A stretch of DNA of 40,170 nucleotides from Actinomycetota bacterium (GTDB lineage: Bacteria; Actinomycetota; Actinomycetes; S36-B12): contig CANFTO010000006.1 of assembly GCA_947449945.1 (NCBI GenBank), forward strand, positions 1 through 40,170. The letters run 5' to 3'. Below, piece by piece: positions 26,836-37,314 of this stretch. Positions within the stretch are counted from its first letter, which is position 1, and every line of letters begins with the position of its first letter. Below the pieces are notes generated by a model. It searched no databases, was not told where the DNA came from, and worked only from the letters and a program-made list of their open reading frames with translations. Both the position numbers and the translations under genes were made by a program.

Positions 26836-27933
26836 ATGGCTACGAGCAATCTTCCCCTTGAATCCGTGCTGTTACTCCTAGCAATTGGCGCCCTCGTAGG
26901 TGCCAGCGCTACAGCGGTGTTCTTCCTCATGCGCCGACGCAATGATGCTTTGGCAGATGCGGCTGTCGCCGATGCCCTGACTCCGGTCGCCGAATCTCTC
27001 CAGGCATTGGCTGCTCAGGTTGAGCGCCATGAGCGCACCAACGTTGCCGCTCAAACCGAACTGCGCACCACCTTGACCACAACCTGGGAAAACCAGGTGC
27101 AGGTGCTGCAGCGCTCAACTGATGACGTTCGCCGCGAGGCTTCACGTCTTGCTGAAGTGTTGAGCCGCTCTGGTGCACGTGGCCGCTGGGGTGAGATGCA
27201 ATTGCGGCGTCTGGTGGAAGCATCTGGGCTTCTTGATCGCGTTGACTTTGTTGAGCAAGCCAGCTTCGACTCCCACGATGGCGTTGGCCGCCCCGACATG
27301 ATCATTCGCCTCGCGGGTGATCGAAGTGTTGTGATCGACGCGAAGGTGCCACTGGCTGCGTTCCTTGAAGCTGAACAGACAACTGACGAAGCAAGTCTGC
27401 AGCTGCGTTTGCAACAGCATGCTGCTGCGGTCATTCGTCATATCGATGCCCTGAAAGCACGCGACTACCAGCGCATGGTTCCCAACAATGCTGAGTTCGT
27501 CGTGATGTTCTTGCCATCAGAAGCGTTACTCGAAACTGCATTGCAGATGCGCCCAGATTTATTGGACTACGCATTTGAGCGAAACATCGTTCCGGCAACA
27601 CCAACAACCCTGTTCGCACTGCTGCGCACCGTCTCACTGACCTGGCGCCAAGAACAACTCGCTGAACATGCTGAAGAAATTCGGATCCTTGGCGTTGAAC
27701 TGCACCGCCGTTTGGTCACGATGGCCTCACACTTCGCCAAGGTCGGCAACTCATTGGATTCAGCTGTGGCCCAATACAACAAGGCCATCGGCTCATTGGA
27801 ATCTCGGGTTCTGGTCACTGCCCGCCAATTTGGCGAACTTGGAACCGGAGATGCTGAACTCGAGGCCCCGACATTGCTCCACACCACAACCAGGCCACTC
27901 ACCGCGCCTGAGCTCATTGCGGATGTGAGTTGA
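26836..27933 (+). CDS. rmuC: DNA recombination protein RmuC-like
   Basis: SRSGARGRWGEMQLRRLVEASGLL...RPDMIIRLAGDRSVVIDAKVPLAAF. Confidence 0.92.
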   Translation: MATSNLPLESVLLLLAIGALVGASATAVFFLMRRRNDALADAAVADALTPVAESLQALAAQVERHERTNVAAQTELRTTLTTTWENQVQVLQRSTDDVRREASRLAEVLSRSGARGRWGEMQLRRLVEASGLLDRVDFVEQASFDSHDGVGRPDMIIRLAGDRSVVIDAKVPLAAFLEAEQTTDEASLQLRLQQHAAAVIRHIDALKARDYQRMVPNNAEFVVMFLPSEALLETALQMRPDLLDYAFERNIVPATPTTLFALLRTVSLTWRQEQLAEHAEEIRILGVELHRRLVTMASHFAKVGNSLDSAVAQYNKAIGSLESRVLVTARQFGELGTGDAELEAPTLLHTTTRPLTAPELIADVS

Positions 27934-27934
27934 G

Positions 27935-27940
27935 TACCCT
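27935..27940 (+). promoter_or_regulatory. Leaderless -10 candidate for DUF6542-like gene
   Basis: TACCCT + GAAGGG + GTG 27947. Confidence 0.5.
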
Positions 27941-27946
27941 GAAGGG

Positions 27947-28795
27947 GTGATGGACGAAAGCCAATTCAGCGATCCCGCTGACGACGACGCCTATAGCTCG
28001 CTCTTTCGACCCGCTCCGCCAACAGCACTCGCTCCTGAGGAAGACGAAGTCATCGTCATCGTTGAAGAAGCTGAATTTGTTCCCGTAACTCCACCTGCGC
28101 CCACACCCGTGATCAGCAGCCCAAAGTCTGACACTGGGCGCCTTTTTCGAAGTGTTGGAGTTGAAACAGCGACCACCGCTCTGCCAGCACTGAGCCGATC
28201 GGAAGCCGCCCACCTGCGCACTGTCGGTGCCGAGGGCACTCTTGCCATGCCAGCAGTCGTCGAAGAACTCGCTGGTGAACCCACTGATACTGCTGCGCCT
28301 TCTGACGCTTCCGTCATTCATACTGCAGAGGCAATGTTTGCTTCCCCAATTACGAGCGAACCCGAGCAGGCCACTAGTCAGCTAAATGACCAAATGAAAG
28401 AAGCGCCGATGAGCAAGTCGCGCCGCAACGATCCAGGGCTCAATCCACTTGGTGTGTATGTGCTGGTGATCGGATCAACAGTGATCGCCGGATTCCTTGA
28501 TTCATTCATCAGCGGTACTGGCCTTGGCTGGCTTACCGGCATTGTGTTTGTAGCTTCGTCGATTTACTGCGCCGTCAAAGTGCGCGTCAGCGATGCCAGC
28601 GTTGCTGTCATTGCTCCACCAATTGCGTATGGCATTGCCGCACTGACTGTCGGCCAGTTGGGTCAAAGTCGTGCGGGTGGCGCCGTGATATCTGCCTTCG
28701 TGAATGCCTTCACCTCATTGGCTGACAACTGGTTCTGGATTATCGGAACCACACTTGCGGCCCTTGCTGTGGTTGTTGTGCGTTCGCGTCGCTAA
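27947..28795 (+). CDS. Protein with acidic disordered N-terminus and C-terminal DUF6542-like membrane domain
   Basis: Low-complexity acidic/Pro N-terminal half; C-terminal LNPLGVYVLVIGSTVIAGFLDSFISGTGLGWLTGIVFVASSIYCA. Confidence 0.7.
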   Translation: MMDESQFSDPADDDAYSSLFRPAPPTALAPEEDEVIVIVEEAEFVPVTPPAPTPVISSPKSDTGRLFRSVGVETATTALPALSRSEAAHLRTVGAEGTLAMPAVVEELAGEPTDTAAPSDASVIHTAEAMFASPITSEPEQATSQLNDQMKEAPMSKSRRNDPGLNPLGVYVLVIGSTVIAGFLDSFISGTGLGWLTGIVFVASSIYCAVKVRVSDASVAVIAPPIAYGIAALTVGQLGQSRAGGAVISAFVNAFTSLADNWFWIIGTTLAALAVVVVRSRR

Positions 28796-28810
28796 TTTTT
28801 ACTGCAGTTT

Positions 28811-29770
28811 TTAGTTTGCTTGAGTTTTCATATCCCGGCGAAGTTCTGGCGGTAGCGCGAACACTAACTTTTCCACTGTGGTGGTGACTTCTTCAAGATC
28901 ACCAAAGCCTCGCTCAGCAAGCCAGGCAATAACATCTTGAACCAAGATTTCTGGAACCGAGGCTCCACTGGTGAGACCAACAGTTGTCGCTTCGGCAAAC
29001 CAAGATTCATCAAGTTCATCAGCGCCATCAACTCGGAATGAGCTTTTCGCACCCGCTTCCACAGCAACTTCAGCTAGCCGTACAGAGTTTGATGAGTTAC
29101 CTGACCCCACAACAATCACGACATCGCAGTTTGGTGCGATCGCCTTCACTGCCGCCTGACGATTCTGAGTTGCATAACAAATGTCATCACTTGGCGGGCT
29201 CACCAAGTTTGGAAAACGATTTTGCAACACATCGACAGTTGCGATTGTTTCGTCAACTGAAAGAGTGGTCTGCGATAACCAAATTAATTTGTCATCCGCA
29301 CTCAAATTCACTTCGGCGGCTTCTTTGGGATCTTGCACAAGCGTGATGACGTCGGGAGCTTCGCCAGTAGTTCCGACAACTTCTTCATGGCCTTCGTGGC
29401 CAATCAAAATGATTTGGTAACCCTCAGCAGCGAAGCGTCGAGCTTCCGCATGCACTTTGGTGACCAGCGGGCAGGTTGCGTCAATGGCTTTGAGGTGTTT
29501 CTCCTCCGCTTCAACATGCACGGTTGGCGATACCCCATGCGCTGAGAACACCACATTTGAACCTTCAGGAACTTCTTCAAGCTCATCAACAAAAATCGCG
29601 CCGCGATTTTCTAGGGACTTCACTACATACTTGTTATGCACAATTTCTTTGCGCACATACACAGGAGCCCCGTAGGTATCGAGGGCGTTTTCAACAGTGG
29701 TGACCGCGCGGTCAACTCCGGCGCAATATCCGCGTGGGGCCGCCAAAAGAACGCGCTTTGTGCTCGACAT
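28811..29770 (-). CDS. ispH: 4-hydroxy-3-methylbut-2-enyl diphosphate reductase
   Basis: [40 protein letters not shown] 29770. Confidence 0.96.
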   Translation of the reverse strand: MSSTKRVLLAAPRGYCAGVDRAVTTVENALDTYGAPVYVRKEIVHNKYVVKSLENRGAIFVDELEEVPEGSNVVFSAHGVSPTVHVEAEEKHLKAIDATCPLVTKVHAEARRFAAEGYQIILIGHEGHEEVVGTTGEAPDVITLVQDPKEAAEVNLSADDKLIWLSQTTLSVDETIATVDVLQNRFPNLVSPPSDDICYATQNRQAAVKAIAPNCDVVIVVGSGNSSNSVRLAEVAVEAGAKSSFRVDGADELDESWFAEATTVGLTSGASVPEILVQDVIAWLAERGFGDLEEVTTTVEKLVFALPPELRRDMKTQAN

Positions 29771-29777
29771 AGACCTC

Positions 29778-29783
29778 ATCGTA
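29778..29783 (-). promoter_or_regulatory. Leaderless -10 candidate for ispH
   Basis: TACGAT + GAGGTCT + ATG 29770. Confidence 0.5.
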
Positions 29784-29808
29784 GGTGCCCGAAGTCGGTC
29801 ACAACACA

Positions 29809-29814
29809 TACGCT
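29809..29814 (+). promoter_or_regulatory. Leaderless -10 candidate for xseA
   Basis: TACGCT + GCATCC + GTG 29821. Confidence 0.6.
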
Positions 29815-29820
29815 GCATCC

Positions 29821-30978
29821 GTGGCTCTTGACTCCTCCGCTGAACACCCGGCACCGGTACGCACCGTCTCCCGGCTGGTCGGCGAATGGATCGGCCGCCT
29901 AGGCCCCATTTGGATGGATGGCCAGGTTGCCGAATTTCGTCCGCGCCCGGGTGCTCGCAATATCTATCTGACCCTGCGTGACCCTGATGTTGATATGTCT
30001 CTCACGATCGTCGCTGATGCCGCACTGGTTGGCAGCGTCGAGCCACCGCTTGCCCAGGGCCAACGAATTGTCGTCTACGCCAAACCTGAATATTGGAGCG
30101 GCCGCGGTAGCTTGCAATTTCGAGCTAAAGAAATTCGTCCCGTTGGCCTGGGCACTCTTCTCGAGCAACTTGAACGTTTGAAACATCTCCTCACCGCTGA
30201 AGGCCTGTTTTCCCCTGATCGCAAACAACCCCTACCTTTTCTCCCTCGCCGAATCGGATTAATTTGCGGGCGCAACAGTGCGGCAATGCATGACGTCTTA
30301 GTCAATGTTGAAGATCGCTGGCCGGGCATTCCATTCGAGGTGCGTGAGGTTGCGGTTCAAGGCGTTCAAGCAGTAACGGCCGTCACCGATGCCCTTCTTG
30401 AATTGGATGCAATCGGCGATGTTGATGTGATTGTGATTGCACGCGGTGGCGGTAGCGTTGAAGATCTTTTGCCATTCAGTAACGAAGCACTAGTGCGCGC
30501 AGCCTCAGCGGCTCGCACTCCCATCGTTTCCGCCATCGGCCATGAACAGGACACACCACTTCTTGATCTTGTGGCCGACTTACGTGCATCTACCCCAACT
30601 GATGCAGCCAAACGCATCGTGCCGTCGTGGCAAGAACAGTTCGGCATCGTGCAAGCCTTTCGAAATCGATCAACTTCAGTATTAAAGAATCGCCTCGATC
30701 GAGAATCAAGCAGCGCTGCTGAAAGTTTGCGTCGCATTCGAACTCGCGTGAATCATTTAATTGAAGCGGGGCAACGCGATCTCGAACATCTCACCGCCCG
30801 CGTGCGAGCACTTTCACCAGCAGCAACCCTGGAACGTGGCTACGCCATTGTGACCAACGCCGATGGAGAAATCATTCGTGATGCAGCCACAACATCGCCA
30901 GGAGATTTCATCCGAGTCCGCGTTGCCCAAGGTGCTTTTGAAACCCAACGAGTTGACGATTCAACGGAGGAAGCATGA
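29821..30978 (+). CDS. xseA: Exodeoxyribonuclease VII large subunit
   Basis: [70 protein letters not shown]; start GTG 29821 preferred over 29785. Confidence 0.93.
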   Translation: MALDSSAEHPAPVRTVSRLVGEWIGRLGPIWMDGQVAEFRPRPGARNIYLTLRDPDVDMSLTIVADAALVGSVEPPLAQGQRIVVYAKPEYWSGRGSLQFRAKEIRPVGLGTLLEQLERLKHLLTAEGLFSPDRKQPLPFLPRRIGLICGRNSAAMHDVLVNVEDRWPGIPFEVREVAVQGVQAVTAVTDALLELDAIGDVDVIVIARGGGSVEDLLPFSNEALVRAASAARTPIVSAIGHEQDTPLLDLVADLRASTPTDAAKRIVPSWQEQFGIVQAFRNRSTSVLKNRLDRESSSAAESLRRIRTRVNHLIEAGQRDLEHLTARVRALSPAATLERGYAIVTNADGEIIRDAATTSPGDFIRVRVAQGAFETQRVDDSTEEA

Positions 30979-31184
30979 GCAAGCCAACCGACATCACAAA
31001 ATTGACCTTCGAAGAAGCTCGCGATGAACTCGCCGGGATCGTGGCAAATCTTGAATCTGGCGGACACAGCCTCGAAGCATCACTTGCTTTATGGGAACGC
31101 GGGGAATTGCTCGCTGCTCATTGTCAGCATTGGTTAGAAACGGCTCGCAACCAGATCGTTACAGCTGAGTCGGTTTCTGAGTAG
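30975..31184 (+). CDS. xseB: Exodeoxyribonuclease VII small subunit
   Basis: LTFEEARDELAGIVANLESGGHSLEASLALWERGELLAAHCQ; ATGA overlap with xseA. Confidence 0.93.
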   Translation: MSKPTDITKLTFEEARDELAGIVANLESGGHSLEASLALWERGELLAAHCQHWLETARNQIVTAESVSE

Positions 31185-31779
31185 CAAGCGATCCAGCGAC
31201 AGCTTTCAATTCGTTGATTGAAGCCGTTCCACTCACAGCTGTGGTCACGCCATTAACCTGTCGAATAAGTGCGTGCTGTGTATCGCCGTTGTACACATTC
31301 CAGGTCGCTCCGTTAATCACAGTCGTTCCAGCTGACGCGGTTTTTGCAAGCTGAGCTTCTAGAAATTTCAATTTCGTCGTTGCTGATTGTTCAACTTCCA
31401 CGTATTGCGTATCAGGTGTGACATAGCCCAGATGCCAGACCGGAATGGGTTTTCCCGCAAAGCGTGCGCTCGTTAGGCGATAACCCTCGCGACCTTGCGG
31501 TACCTCAACAGGGAATTTTGCCTGCATATTTGCCAGCATCAGTGGCGAGTTAATGCTGACTACGCGCACTGGATCTGGCTGGGCGCGATGGGTAATAAGC
31601 AAAATCACCGCGACCGCTGCGATCACCACAGCCAACGAGCGACCCATATCGCCGACCGTCTGCGCCAATCGGGCATTTGGGCGCCCAGTTGGCTCCGGCA
31701 TGGTTGAACTCACGTGATCATGATGACGCATTGGCACCAATGACTGGATGAGTGGTCTGACAAACCAGAGTGTGACCAA
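31159..31779 (-). CDS. DUF4245-like single-pass membrane protein
   Basis: One TM plus ~150-aa extracytoplasmic region; position next to xseB; exact start uncertain (31779, 31731 or 31701). Confidence 0.72.
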   Translation of the reverse strand: MVTLWFVRPLIQSLVPMRHHDHVSSTMPEPTGRPNARLAQTVGDMGRSLAVVIAAVAVILLITHRAQPDPVRVVSINSPLMLANMQAKFPVEVPQGREGYRLTSARFAGKPIPVWHLGYVTPDTQYVEVEQSATTKLKFLEAQLAKTASAGTTVINGATWNVYNGDTQHALIRQVNGVTTAVSGTASINELKAVAGSLATQKPTQL

Positions 31780-31845
31780 AACACCTCACGGAGCGCCCTG
31801 CGTGTATCCGCTTGCAGACCTAGGCTCTGCGCAGGAGGCAACACG

Positions 31846-32877
31846 ATGACAACGCCCGGCACCATTGAAGTTCCTGACCGCAACCTTGCCCTTGAGCTCG
31901 TTCGAGTAACGGAAGCCGCTGCGATGGCCGCTGCTCGCTGGGTGGGCCGGGGTGACAAGAACGGCGCCGACGGCGCTGCGGTCAATGCCATGCGCTCGCT
32001 CATTGGCAGCGTCAGCATGAATGGCGTTGTGGTCATTGGTGAAGGCGAAAAAGACGATGCCCCAATGCTGTTCAACGGTGAACGTGTTGGCGATGGCACT
32101 GGTGCTGAAGCAGATGTCGCGGTTGATCCAATTGATGGAACCACACTCGCCGCGAAGGGCATGCCTAATGCGATTGCAGTGATCGCCGTTGCAGAACGTG
32201 GCGCAATGTATGACCCAAGCGCAGTGTTCTATATGGAAAAGCTCGTAGTTGGTGCACAAGGTGCCGATGTCATCGACATCAACTCACCAATTACATGGAA
32301 CCTTGAACAACTGGCGAAAGCAAAGGGCGAAAGCGTCGCTGACCTCACCGTTTGCATCCTGGATCGTCCACGCCATAAGGATTTAGTTCAAGAAGTACGT
32401 GATGCTGGCGCTCGCATCAAGTTTATTTCCGATGGTGACGTTGCTGGCGCAATCATGGCTGCCCGCGCAGGAACAGGCGTTGATCTACTCGCGGGTATTG
32501 GAGGTACACCAGAAGGCATCATCGCCGCAGCTGCCATGGTCTGTATGGGTGGAGCAATCCAAGGCAAGTTGTGGCCACAGGATGAAGCTGAGCGCCGCAA
32601 GGCACTTGATGCCGGTCACGATCTCAACCGAGTGCTGCACACCCATGATCTGGTCAAGGGCGAAAACATCTTCTTCTGCGCCACTGGCATCACCGACGGC
32701 GAACTGCTTCGAGGCGTTCGCTACCGCCCCGAGGGTCCAACCACTCACTCAATCGTGATGCGTGGCAAGAGCGGAACGATCCGCGAGGTGGCCAGTGAGC
32801 ATCGTTTGGCCAAGCTCGGCCAATACTCGGCCATTGATTTCCACAGCCCAGGAGCCGGCAAGCCTGATATGGACTAA
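31846..32877 (+). CDS. glpX: Class II fructose-1,6-bisphosphatase
   Basis: [60 protein letters not shown]. Confidence 0.96.
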   Translation: MTTPGTIEVPDRNLALELVRVTEAAAMAAARWVGRGDKNGADGAAVNAMRSLIGSVSMNGVVVIGEGEKDDAPMLFNGERVGDGTGAEADVAVDPIDGTTLAAKGMPNAIAVIAVAERGAMYDPSAVFYMEKLVVGAQGADVIDINSPITWNLEQLAKAKGESVADLTVCILDRPRHKDLVQEVRDAGARIKFISDGDVAGAIMAARAGTGVDLLAGIGGTPEGIIAAAAMVCMGGAIQGKLWPQDEAERRKALDAGHDLNRVLHTHDLVKGENIFFCATGITDGELLRGVRYRPEGPTTHSIVMRGKSGTIREVASEHRLAKLGQYSAIDFHSPGAGKPDMD

Positions 32878-32915
32878 CTTCGCATCCCCCCTAGTCAAAC
32901 AGGGATGGAATCGTT

Positions 32916-32921
32916 TACATT
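32916..32921 (+). promoter_or_regulatory. Leaderless -10 candidate for amylosucrase-like gene
   Basis: TACATT + CTGTCC + ATG 32928. Confidence 0.6.
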
Positions 32922-32927
32922 CTGTCC

Positions 32928-34871
32928 ATGCATTTCATGCTTGGGGGGCAGCAGGCCTCCACCTATCAGCGCGGCCGAAATCAGTTGGCTGCCGCGCTGA
33001 AGAAATCTCCACAAGCTGTTGATGCACTTGCTCGTTTTGATCGATTCGCCCCAGATCTGTGGGATGGATTAGCGGCTGTTTACGACGTTGAAATCGTCTG
33101 GCCCGCAGTCCTGGATGTGATTGCAAGCGCGATCACTGCTCGGCCAAGCGCGCTTATTGAACGTGATCGCATTCGGCAGCTGCAACCCGATTGGTTCCAA
33201 CTTCCCGAGACTGTTGGGTACGTGGCCTATACGGATCACTTTGCTGGCGACCTCAACGGCATCGAAAACTCCATCGATTACCTGAAGGATCTGGGCATCA
33301 CGTATTTGCATCTCATGCCCCTCCTTCGCCCACGTACCGGCGAAAACGACGGCGGTTATGCAGTTGCTGACTACAAGTCAGTACGTCCAGATCTCGGCAC
33401 TATTGATGACCTTGAGTCACTTGCGACCTCGCTGCATGCCAATGGCATTGCATTGACCTTGGATTTGGTACTGAACCATGTTGCCGAACAACATGAATGG
33501 GCTGTCAAAGCTCGCAACGGCGAAGAGAAGTACCGCAATTACTTCCTGATGTATCCAGATCGCACAGTTCCCGATCAGTACGAAGCCACACTTCCAGAAG
33601 TGTTTCCCGATTTTGCTCCTGGTAACTTCACATGGGACGAATCATCGCAACTGTGGGTATGGACAACTTTCAACTCCTGGCAGTGGGACCTTAACTGGGC
33701 CAACCCAGATGTGTTCTGTGAGTTTGTGGACATCTTGACCTACCTTGCCAACAAAGGCGTGGACTGCTTCCGCCTTGACGCAATCGCATTCCTTTGGAAG
33801 CGCCTTGGAACCAACTCGCAAAATCAACCAGAAGTTCATTCACTCACTCAAGGTTTGCGCGCCGCACTTCGCATTGCGGCTCCATCAGTCATCTTTAAAG
33901 CAGAAGCAATCGTTGCCCCCAGCGATCTAGTTGCCTACCTTGGCACCGGCGAACATGCTGGAAAAGTTTCTGATCTCGCTTACCACAACTCACTCATGGT
34001 GCAAGCCTGGTCAACCCTGGCAATAGGTGAAGGACGCCTTATGGCGCAAGCACTTCAGCGCTTTGCACCTATCCCAACCACAACAGCATGGGCAACATAT
34101 CTGCGCTGCCATGACGACATCGGTTGGGCCATTGACGATGCAGACGCGGGCGCAATCGGGGTGAGCGGTTACGACCATCGTGCCTACATCAGTGGTTACT
34201 ACGGAGGCGAACTTCCCCAAAGCCCAGCACGAGGCGCGCACTTTCAAGTCAATCCATTAACTGGCGACCGTCGCACGTCAGGAAGTGCTGCTTCGCTTGC
34301 CGGCATTGAATCAGCCATTGAAGCCAAGGATGATCAAGCCCTTGACTTGGCAATCAATCGCTTGATGTGTGGATATTCAATGATCTTTGGATTCGGTGGC
34401 TTGCCACTGCTCTATATGGGTGACGAAATCGGACTCTTGAATGATGTGACTTACCGTAAAAATCCCGCGCTAGCCGGCGATAACCGCTGGATGCATCGCC
34501 CACATATGCCCTGGGATGTCGTCGCACAACGCAATTCACGAGCTACGGTGGCCGGCCAGGTATTTGCACGCATGAGCGCTCTGATTTCCGCCCGTAAATC
34601 ACTAGCTTCGCTCCACGCCGCAACTGCTCCAGTGGTCTTTGCTACAGACAATCCGGCGGTCGTTGCGTTCCGTCGACGTCATCCAGCCGGCGATCTTGTT
34701 GAGCTCTACAACGTTTCTGCTCAAACACAGATACTGCCAACCCATAGCGCGTGGCCACTCAATAACGCCAACGCGATTGATGCCATCACTGGCTCGCTAG
34801 TTGACCTCACCGAGCAAACGATCACGATGGCCCCATATGCCGTGTGGTGGCTCACAGCCCAACCCTCTTAA
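32928..34871 (+). CDS. GH13 amylosucrase-like (or sucrose hydrolase)
   Basis: [87 protein letters not shown]. Confidence 0.87.
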   Translation: MHFMLGGQQASTYQRGRNQLAAALKKSPQAVDALARFDRFAPDLWDGLAAVYDVEIVWPAVLDVIASAITARPSALIERDRIRQLQPDWFQLPETVGYVAYTDHFAGDLNGIENSIDYLKDLGITYLHLMPLLRPRTGENDGGYAVADYKSVRPDLGTIDDLESLATSLHANGIALTLDLVLNHVAEQHEWAVKARNGEEKYRNYFLMYPDRTVPDQYEATLPEVFPDFAPGNFTWDESSQLWVWTTFNSWQWDLNWANPDVFCEFVDILTYLANKGVDCFRLDAIAFLWKRLGTNSQNQPEVHSLTQGLRAALRIAAPSVIFKAEAIVAPSDLVAYLGTGEHAGKVSDLAYHNSLMVQAWSTLAIGEGRLMAQALQRFAPIPTTTAWATYLRCHDDIGWAIDDADAGAIGVSGYDHRAYISGYYGGELPQSPARGAHFQVNPLTGDRRTSGSAASLAGIESAIEAKDDQALDLAINRLMCGYSMIFGFGGLPLLYMGDEIGLLNDVTYRKNPALAGDNRWMHRPHMPWDVVAQRNSRATVAGQVFARMSALISARKSLASLHAATAPVVFATDNPAVVAFRRRHPAGDLVELYNVSAQTQILPTHSAWPLNNANAIDAITGSLVDLTEQTITMAPYAVWWLTAQPS

Positions 34872-34890
34872 CGCAAAGCGCCCCGGGCCT

Positions 34891-34896
34891 TACGCT
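34891..34896 (+). promoter_or_regulatory. Leaderless -10 candidate for fum
   Basis: TACGCT + GCATTC + ATG 34903. Confidence 0.6.
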
Positions 34897-34902
34897 GCAT
34901 TC

Positions 34903-36570
34903 ATGGTTGATTTTCAGTATCAGGAATTGCTCCCACTTGGCGCAGACGAGACTCCTTACCGTTTGGTCACCACTGAAGGAGTGAGCACTACGGTCGTCGA
35001 TGGTCGCACGATTTTGAAAGTTGAACCATCAGCACTGAGCACCTTGGCTTATGAAGCTTTGCGCGATATTTCGCACTTGCTCCGCCCAGGCCACCTTGCG
35101 CAACTGGCCAAGATTCTTGAGGACCCAGAAGCCAGCCCAAACGATCGGTTTGTCGCGCTTGATCTTCTCAAGAATGCAAACATCGCGGCTGGTGGCGTGC
35201 TACCTATGTGCCAAGACACCGGCACGGCGATTGTGAGCGCGAAAAAAGGTCAACACGTATGGACTACTGGATCCGACGAAGAACACCTTTCACGCGGCAT
35301 CTTTGACGCTTACCAAAACCTGAATTTGCGTTACTCGCAAATGGCACCCATCACAATGTGGGAAGAACGCAACACAGGCACGAACCTGCCTGCTCAAATT
35401 GAGTTGTATGCAAATACGCATGAAGGTCATGAAGCCGAATACGAATTCCTATTTATGGCCAAGGGTGGTGGAAGTGCGAATAAGAGTTACCTTTACCAAC
35501 AAACGGCTGCGCTGTTAAACCCAACGGCCTTCCGTAATTTCCTTGATGAAAGTTTGCGCAGTCTTGGTACCGCAGCTTGTCCGCCGTACCATCTCGCAGT
35601 TGTTGTAGGCGGAACGAGCGCTGAATACGCACTCAAGATGGCGAAATACGCAAGTGCGCGTTACTTGGATTCACTGCCTGTACACGGCTCTGCTGGAGGT
35701 CAGGCTTTCCGTGACTTAGAAATGGAGCAAGAAATCTGGAAGATGACTCAGGACTTCGGCATCGGAGCACAGTTTGGCGGCAAATACTTCTGCCATGACG
35801 TACGCGTGATTCGCCTACCTCGTCATGGAGCGTCATTGCCCGTCGCAATTGCCGTGTCTTGTTCAGCAGACCGCCAAGCAAAGGCGAAGATCACCGCAGA
35901 TGGTGTCTTCCTTGAACAACTTGAACGTGAACCTGCCCACTACTTGCCAGAAGTCACAGATGAACATCTCGATGACGATGTTGTAGCCATCGATCTCAAC
36001 CAACCAATGAGCAACATTCGCGAACAACTCTCCAAGCTCCCTGTGAAAACTCGTGTTTCACTCACCGGCTCGCTCATTGTTGCTCGCGACTTGGCACATG
36101 CGCGAATCAAGGCGATGCTAGATCGTGGTGAGCCAATGCCCGAATATTTCATGAATCACGCCGTGTACTACGCAGGCCCAGCAAAAACCCCTGAAGGCTA
36201 TGCGTCTGGATCCTTCGGTCCGACCACAGCAGGTCGCATGGACGGCTATGTCGATGCATTCCAAAAAGCAGGCGGCTCACATGTCATGCTCGCAAAGGGT
36301 AATCGCAGCATGGCTGTCACAAATGCCTGCAAAGACAACGGTGGGTTCTACCTCGGCTCTATTGGTGGCCCAGCTGCACGCTTGGCTCAAGACAACATCA
36401 CCAAAGTTGAAGTGCTTGATTTTCCAGAGCTTGGGATGGAAGCCGTATGGAAGATCGACGTCGTGAACTTCCCAGCCTTTGTAGTCGTAGATGACAAGGG
36501 GAATGACTTCTTCGCTGAAACTATGAAGCCAATGGTGACCAAGATTCCAGTCGGTCCGCCAAAGAGCTAA
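34903..36570 (+). CDS. fum: Class I fumarate hydratase
   Basis: [57 protein letters not shown]; start set to ATG 34903. Confidence 0.95.
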   Translation: MVDFQYQELLPLGADETPYRLVTTEGVSTTVVDGRTILKVEPSALSTLAYEALRDISHLLRPGHLAQLAKILEDPEASPNDRFVALDLLKNANIAAGGVLPMCQDTGTAIVSAKKGQHVWTTGSDEEHLSRGIFDAYQNLNLRYSQMAPITMWEERNTGTNLPAQIELYANTHEGHEAEYEFLFMAKGGGSANKSYLYQQTAALLNPTAFRNFLDESLRSLGTAACPPYHLAVVVGGTSAEYALKMAKYASARYLDSLPVHGSAGGQAFRDLEMEQEIWKMTQDFGIGAQFGGKYFCHDVRVIRLPRHGASLPVAIAVSCSADRQAKAKITADGVFLEQLEREPAHYLPEVTDEHLDDDVVAIDLNQPMSNIREQLSKLPVKTRVSLTGSLIVARDLAHARIKAMLDRGEPMPEYFMNHAVYYAGPAKTPEGYASGSFGPTTAGRMDGYVDAFQKAGGSHVMLAKGNRSMAVTNACKDNGGFYLGSIGGPAARLAQDNITKVEVLDFPELGMEAVWKIDVVNFPAFVVVDDKGNDFFAETMKPMVTKIPVGPPKS

Positions 36571-37115
36571 CAGCCTCGCACGTGCCAGTGGCTTCGGCCG
36601 TGGCCATTGCGCCAGATAGTCCAAAAGGCACGGTCTTGCCAGTAGCGGTTCCATTTCTGGGTTGGAACCTTGCGTAACTTGGCAACCGTGGCGGCGGCTT
36701 GTGCCCCGAACTCTTTTTTCACTTCCGGCTGCATCATCCAGCTCGCACCAACGGCAAGCGATCGACTCATTTGGTACGCCCCGCGGTAGCGACCATTGGA
36801 ACTCACTGAGTTGTAGTTGCCGCCTGTTTCCTTGCGCACAATGCAACGACGCTTACGTTCTGCTTTTTTGGAGTACCACTTTCCGGTGTACAGGCTCTGG
36901 GCAACTCCATGCTTATCCGTGGCTTTGCCCTGACCTTGCGCATAGGTGGACTCAACTGCGAGTCGAGTGGTCAGAGTTGGTGAGCTGGTGACGGGTGCCG
37001 GTGTTGCCGTAACTGATGCGCTCGGGGCCGGTGTCACGGGATCGGCTGCATGAGCAGGAATGGCCAAGCCAAGGCTGAGTGCACCTGCAATCAGCAGCAC
37101 AGCGACTTTACGCAT
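36567..37115 (-). CDS. Secreted Rpf/lysozyme-like transglycosylase-family protein
   Basis: Signal peptide ending [51 protein letters not shown] upstream; GTG 37118/37124 also possible. Confidence 0.75.
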   Translation of the reverse strand: MRKVAVLLIAGALSLGLAIPAHAADPVTPAPSASVTATPAPVTSSPTLTTRLAVESTYAQGQGKATDKHGVAQSLYTGKWYSKKAERKRRCIVRKETGGNYNSVSSNGRYRGAYQMSRSLAVGASWMMQPEVKKEFGAQAAATVAKLRKVPTQKWNRYWQDRAFWTIWRNGHGRSHWHVRGC

Positions 37116-37195
37116 CACAAACACCTCCTCCTTGGCTAGAAGCCTCGGAATACCGTGCCTTGTGAATCGCGATCTGTCACTTTTGGCGGGCGTGG

Positions 37196-37279
37196 GTCAG
37201 GTCACCTATTGGCCTGACAAGCAAAATCCCTCACAAAATCACGTTGTAACGCAAAAAAATCTTCCCGATGAGGTCACCT
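37196..37279. promoter_or_regulatory. Two AGGTCACCT palindromes and a small hairpin in the leader of the Rpf-like gene
   Basis: AGGTCACCT at 37199-37207 and 37271-37279; hairpin GTCAGG...CCTGAC at 37196-37218. Confidence 0.4.
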
Positions 37280-37314
37280 GAATCAGACGCCTCGTGACAA
37301 ACCCTCAAGTAGAA

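Noticed and set aside
26781-26942. N-terminal extension of YchF in the ORF track
   Set aside because: Arg/Ser-rich extension reads antisense into rmuC; YchF proteins start at the LTIGIVG region
37161-37180. TGTGAATCGCGATCTGTCAC considered as a GlxR/Crp site
   Set aside because: Half-site spacing (11 nt) is longer than the canonical 6 nt; kept only as context for the leader finding
37230-37256. GTTACA/GTTGTAAC strings upstream of Rpf-like gene considered as MtrA boxes
   Set aside because: No second GTAAC-type half-site at the expected spacing
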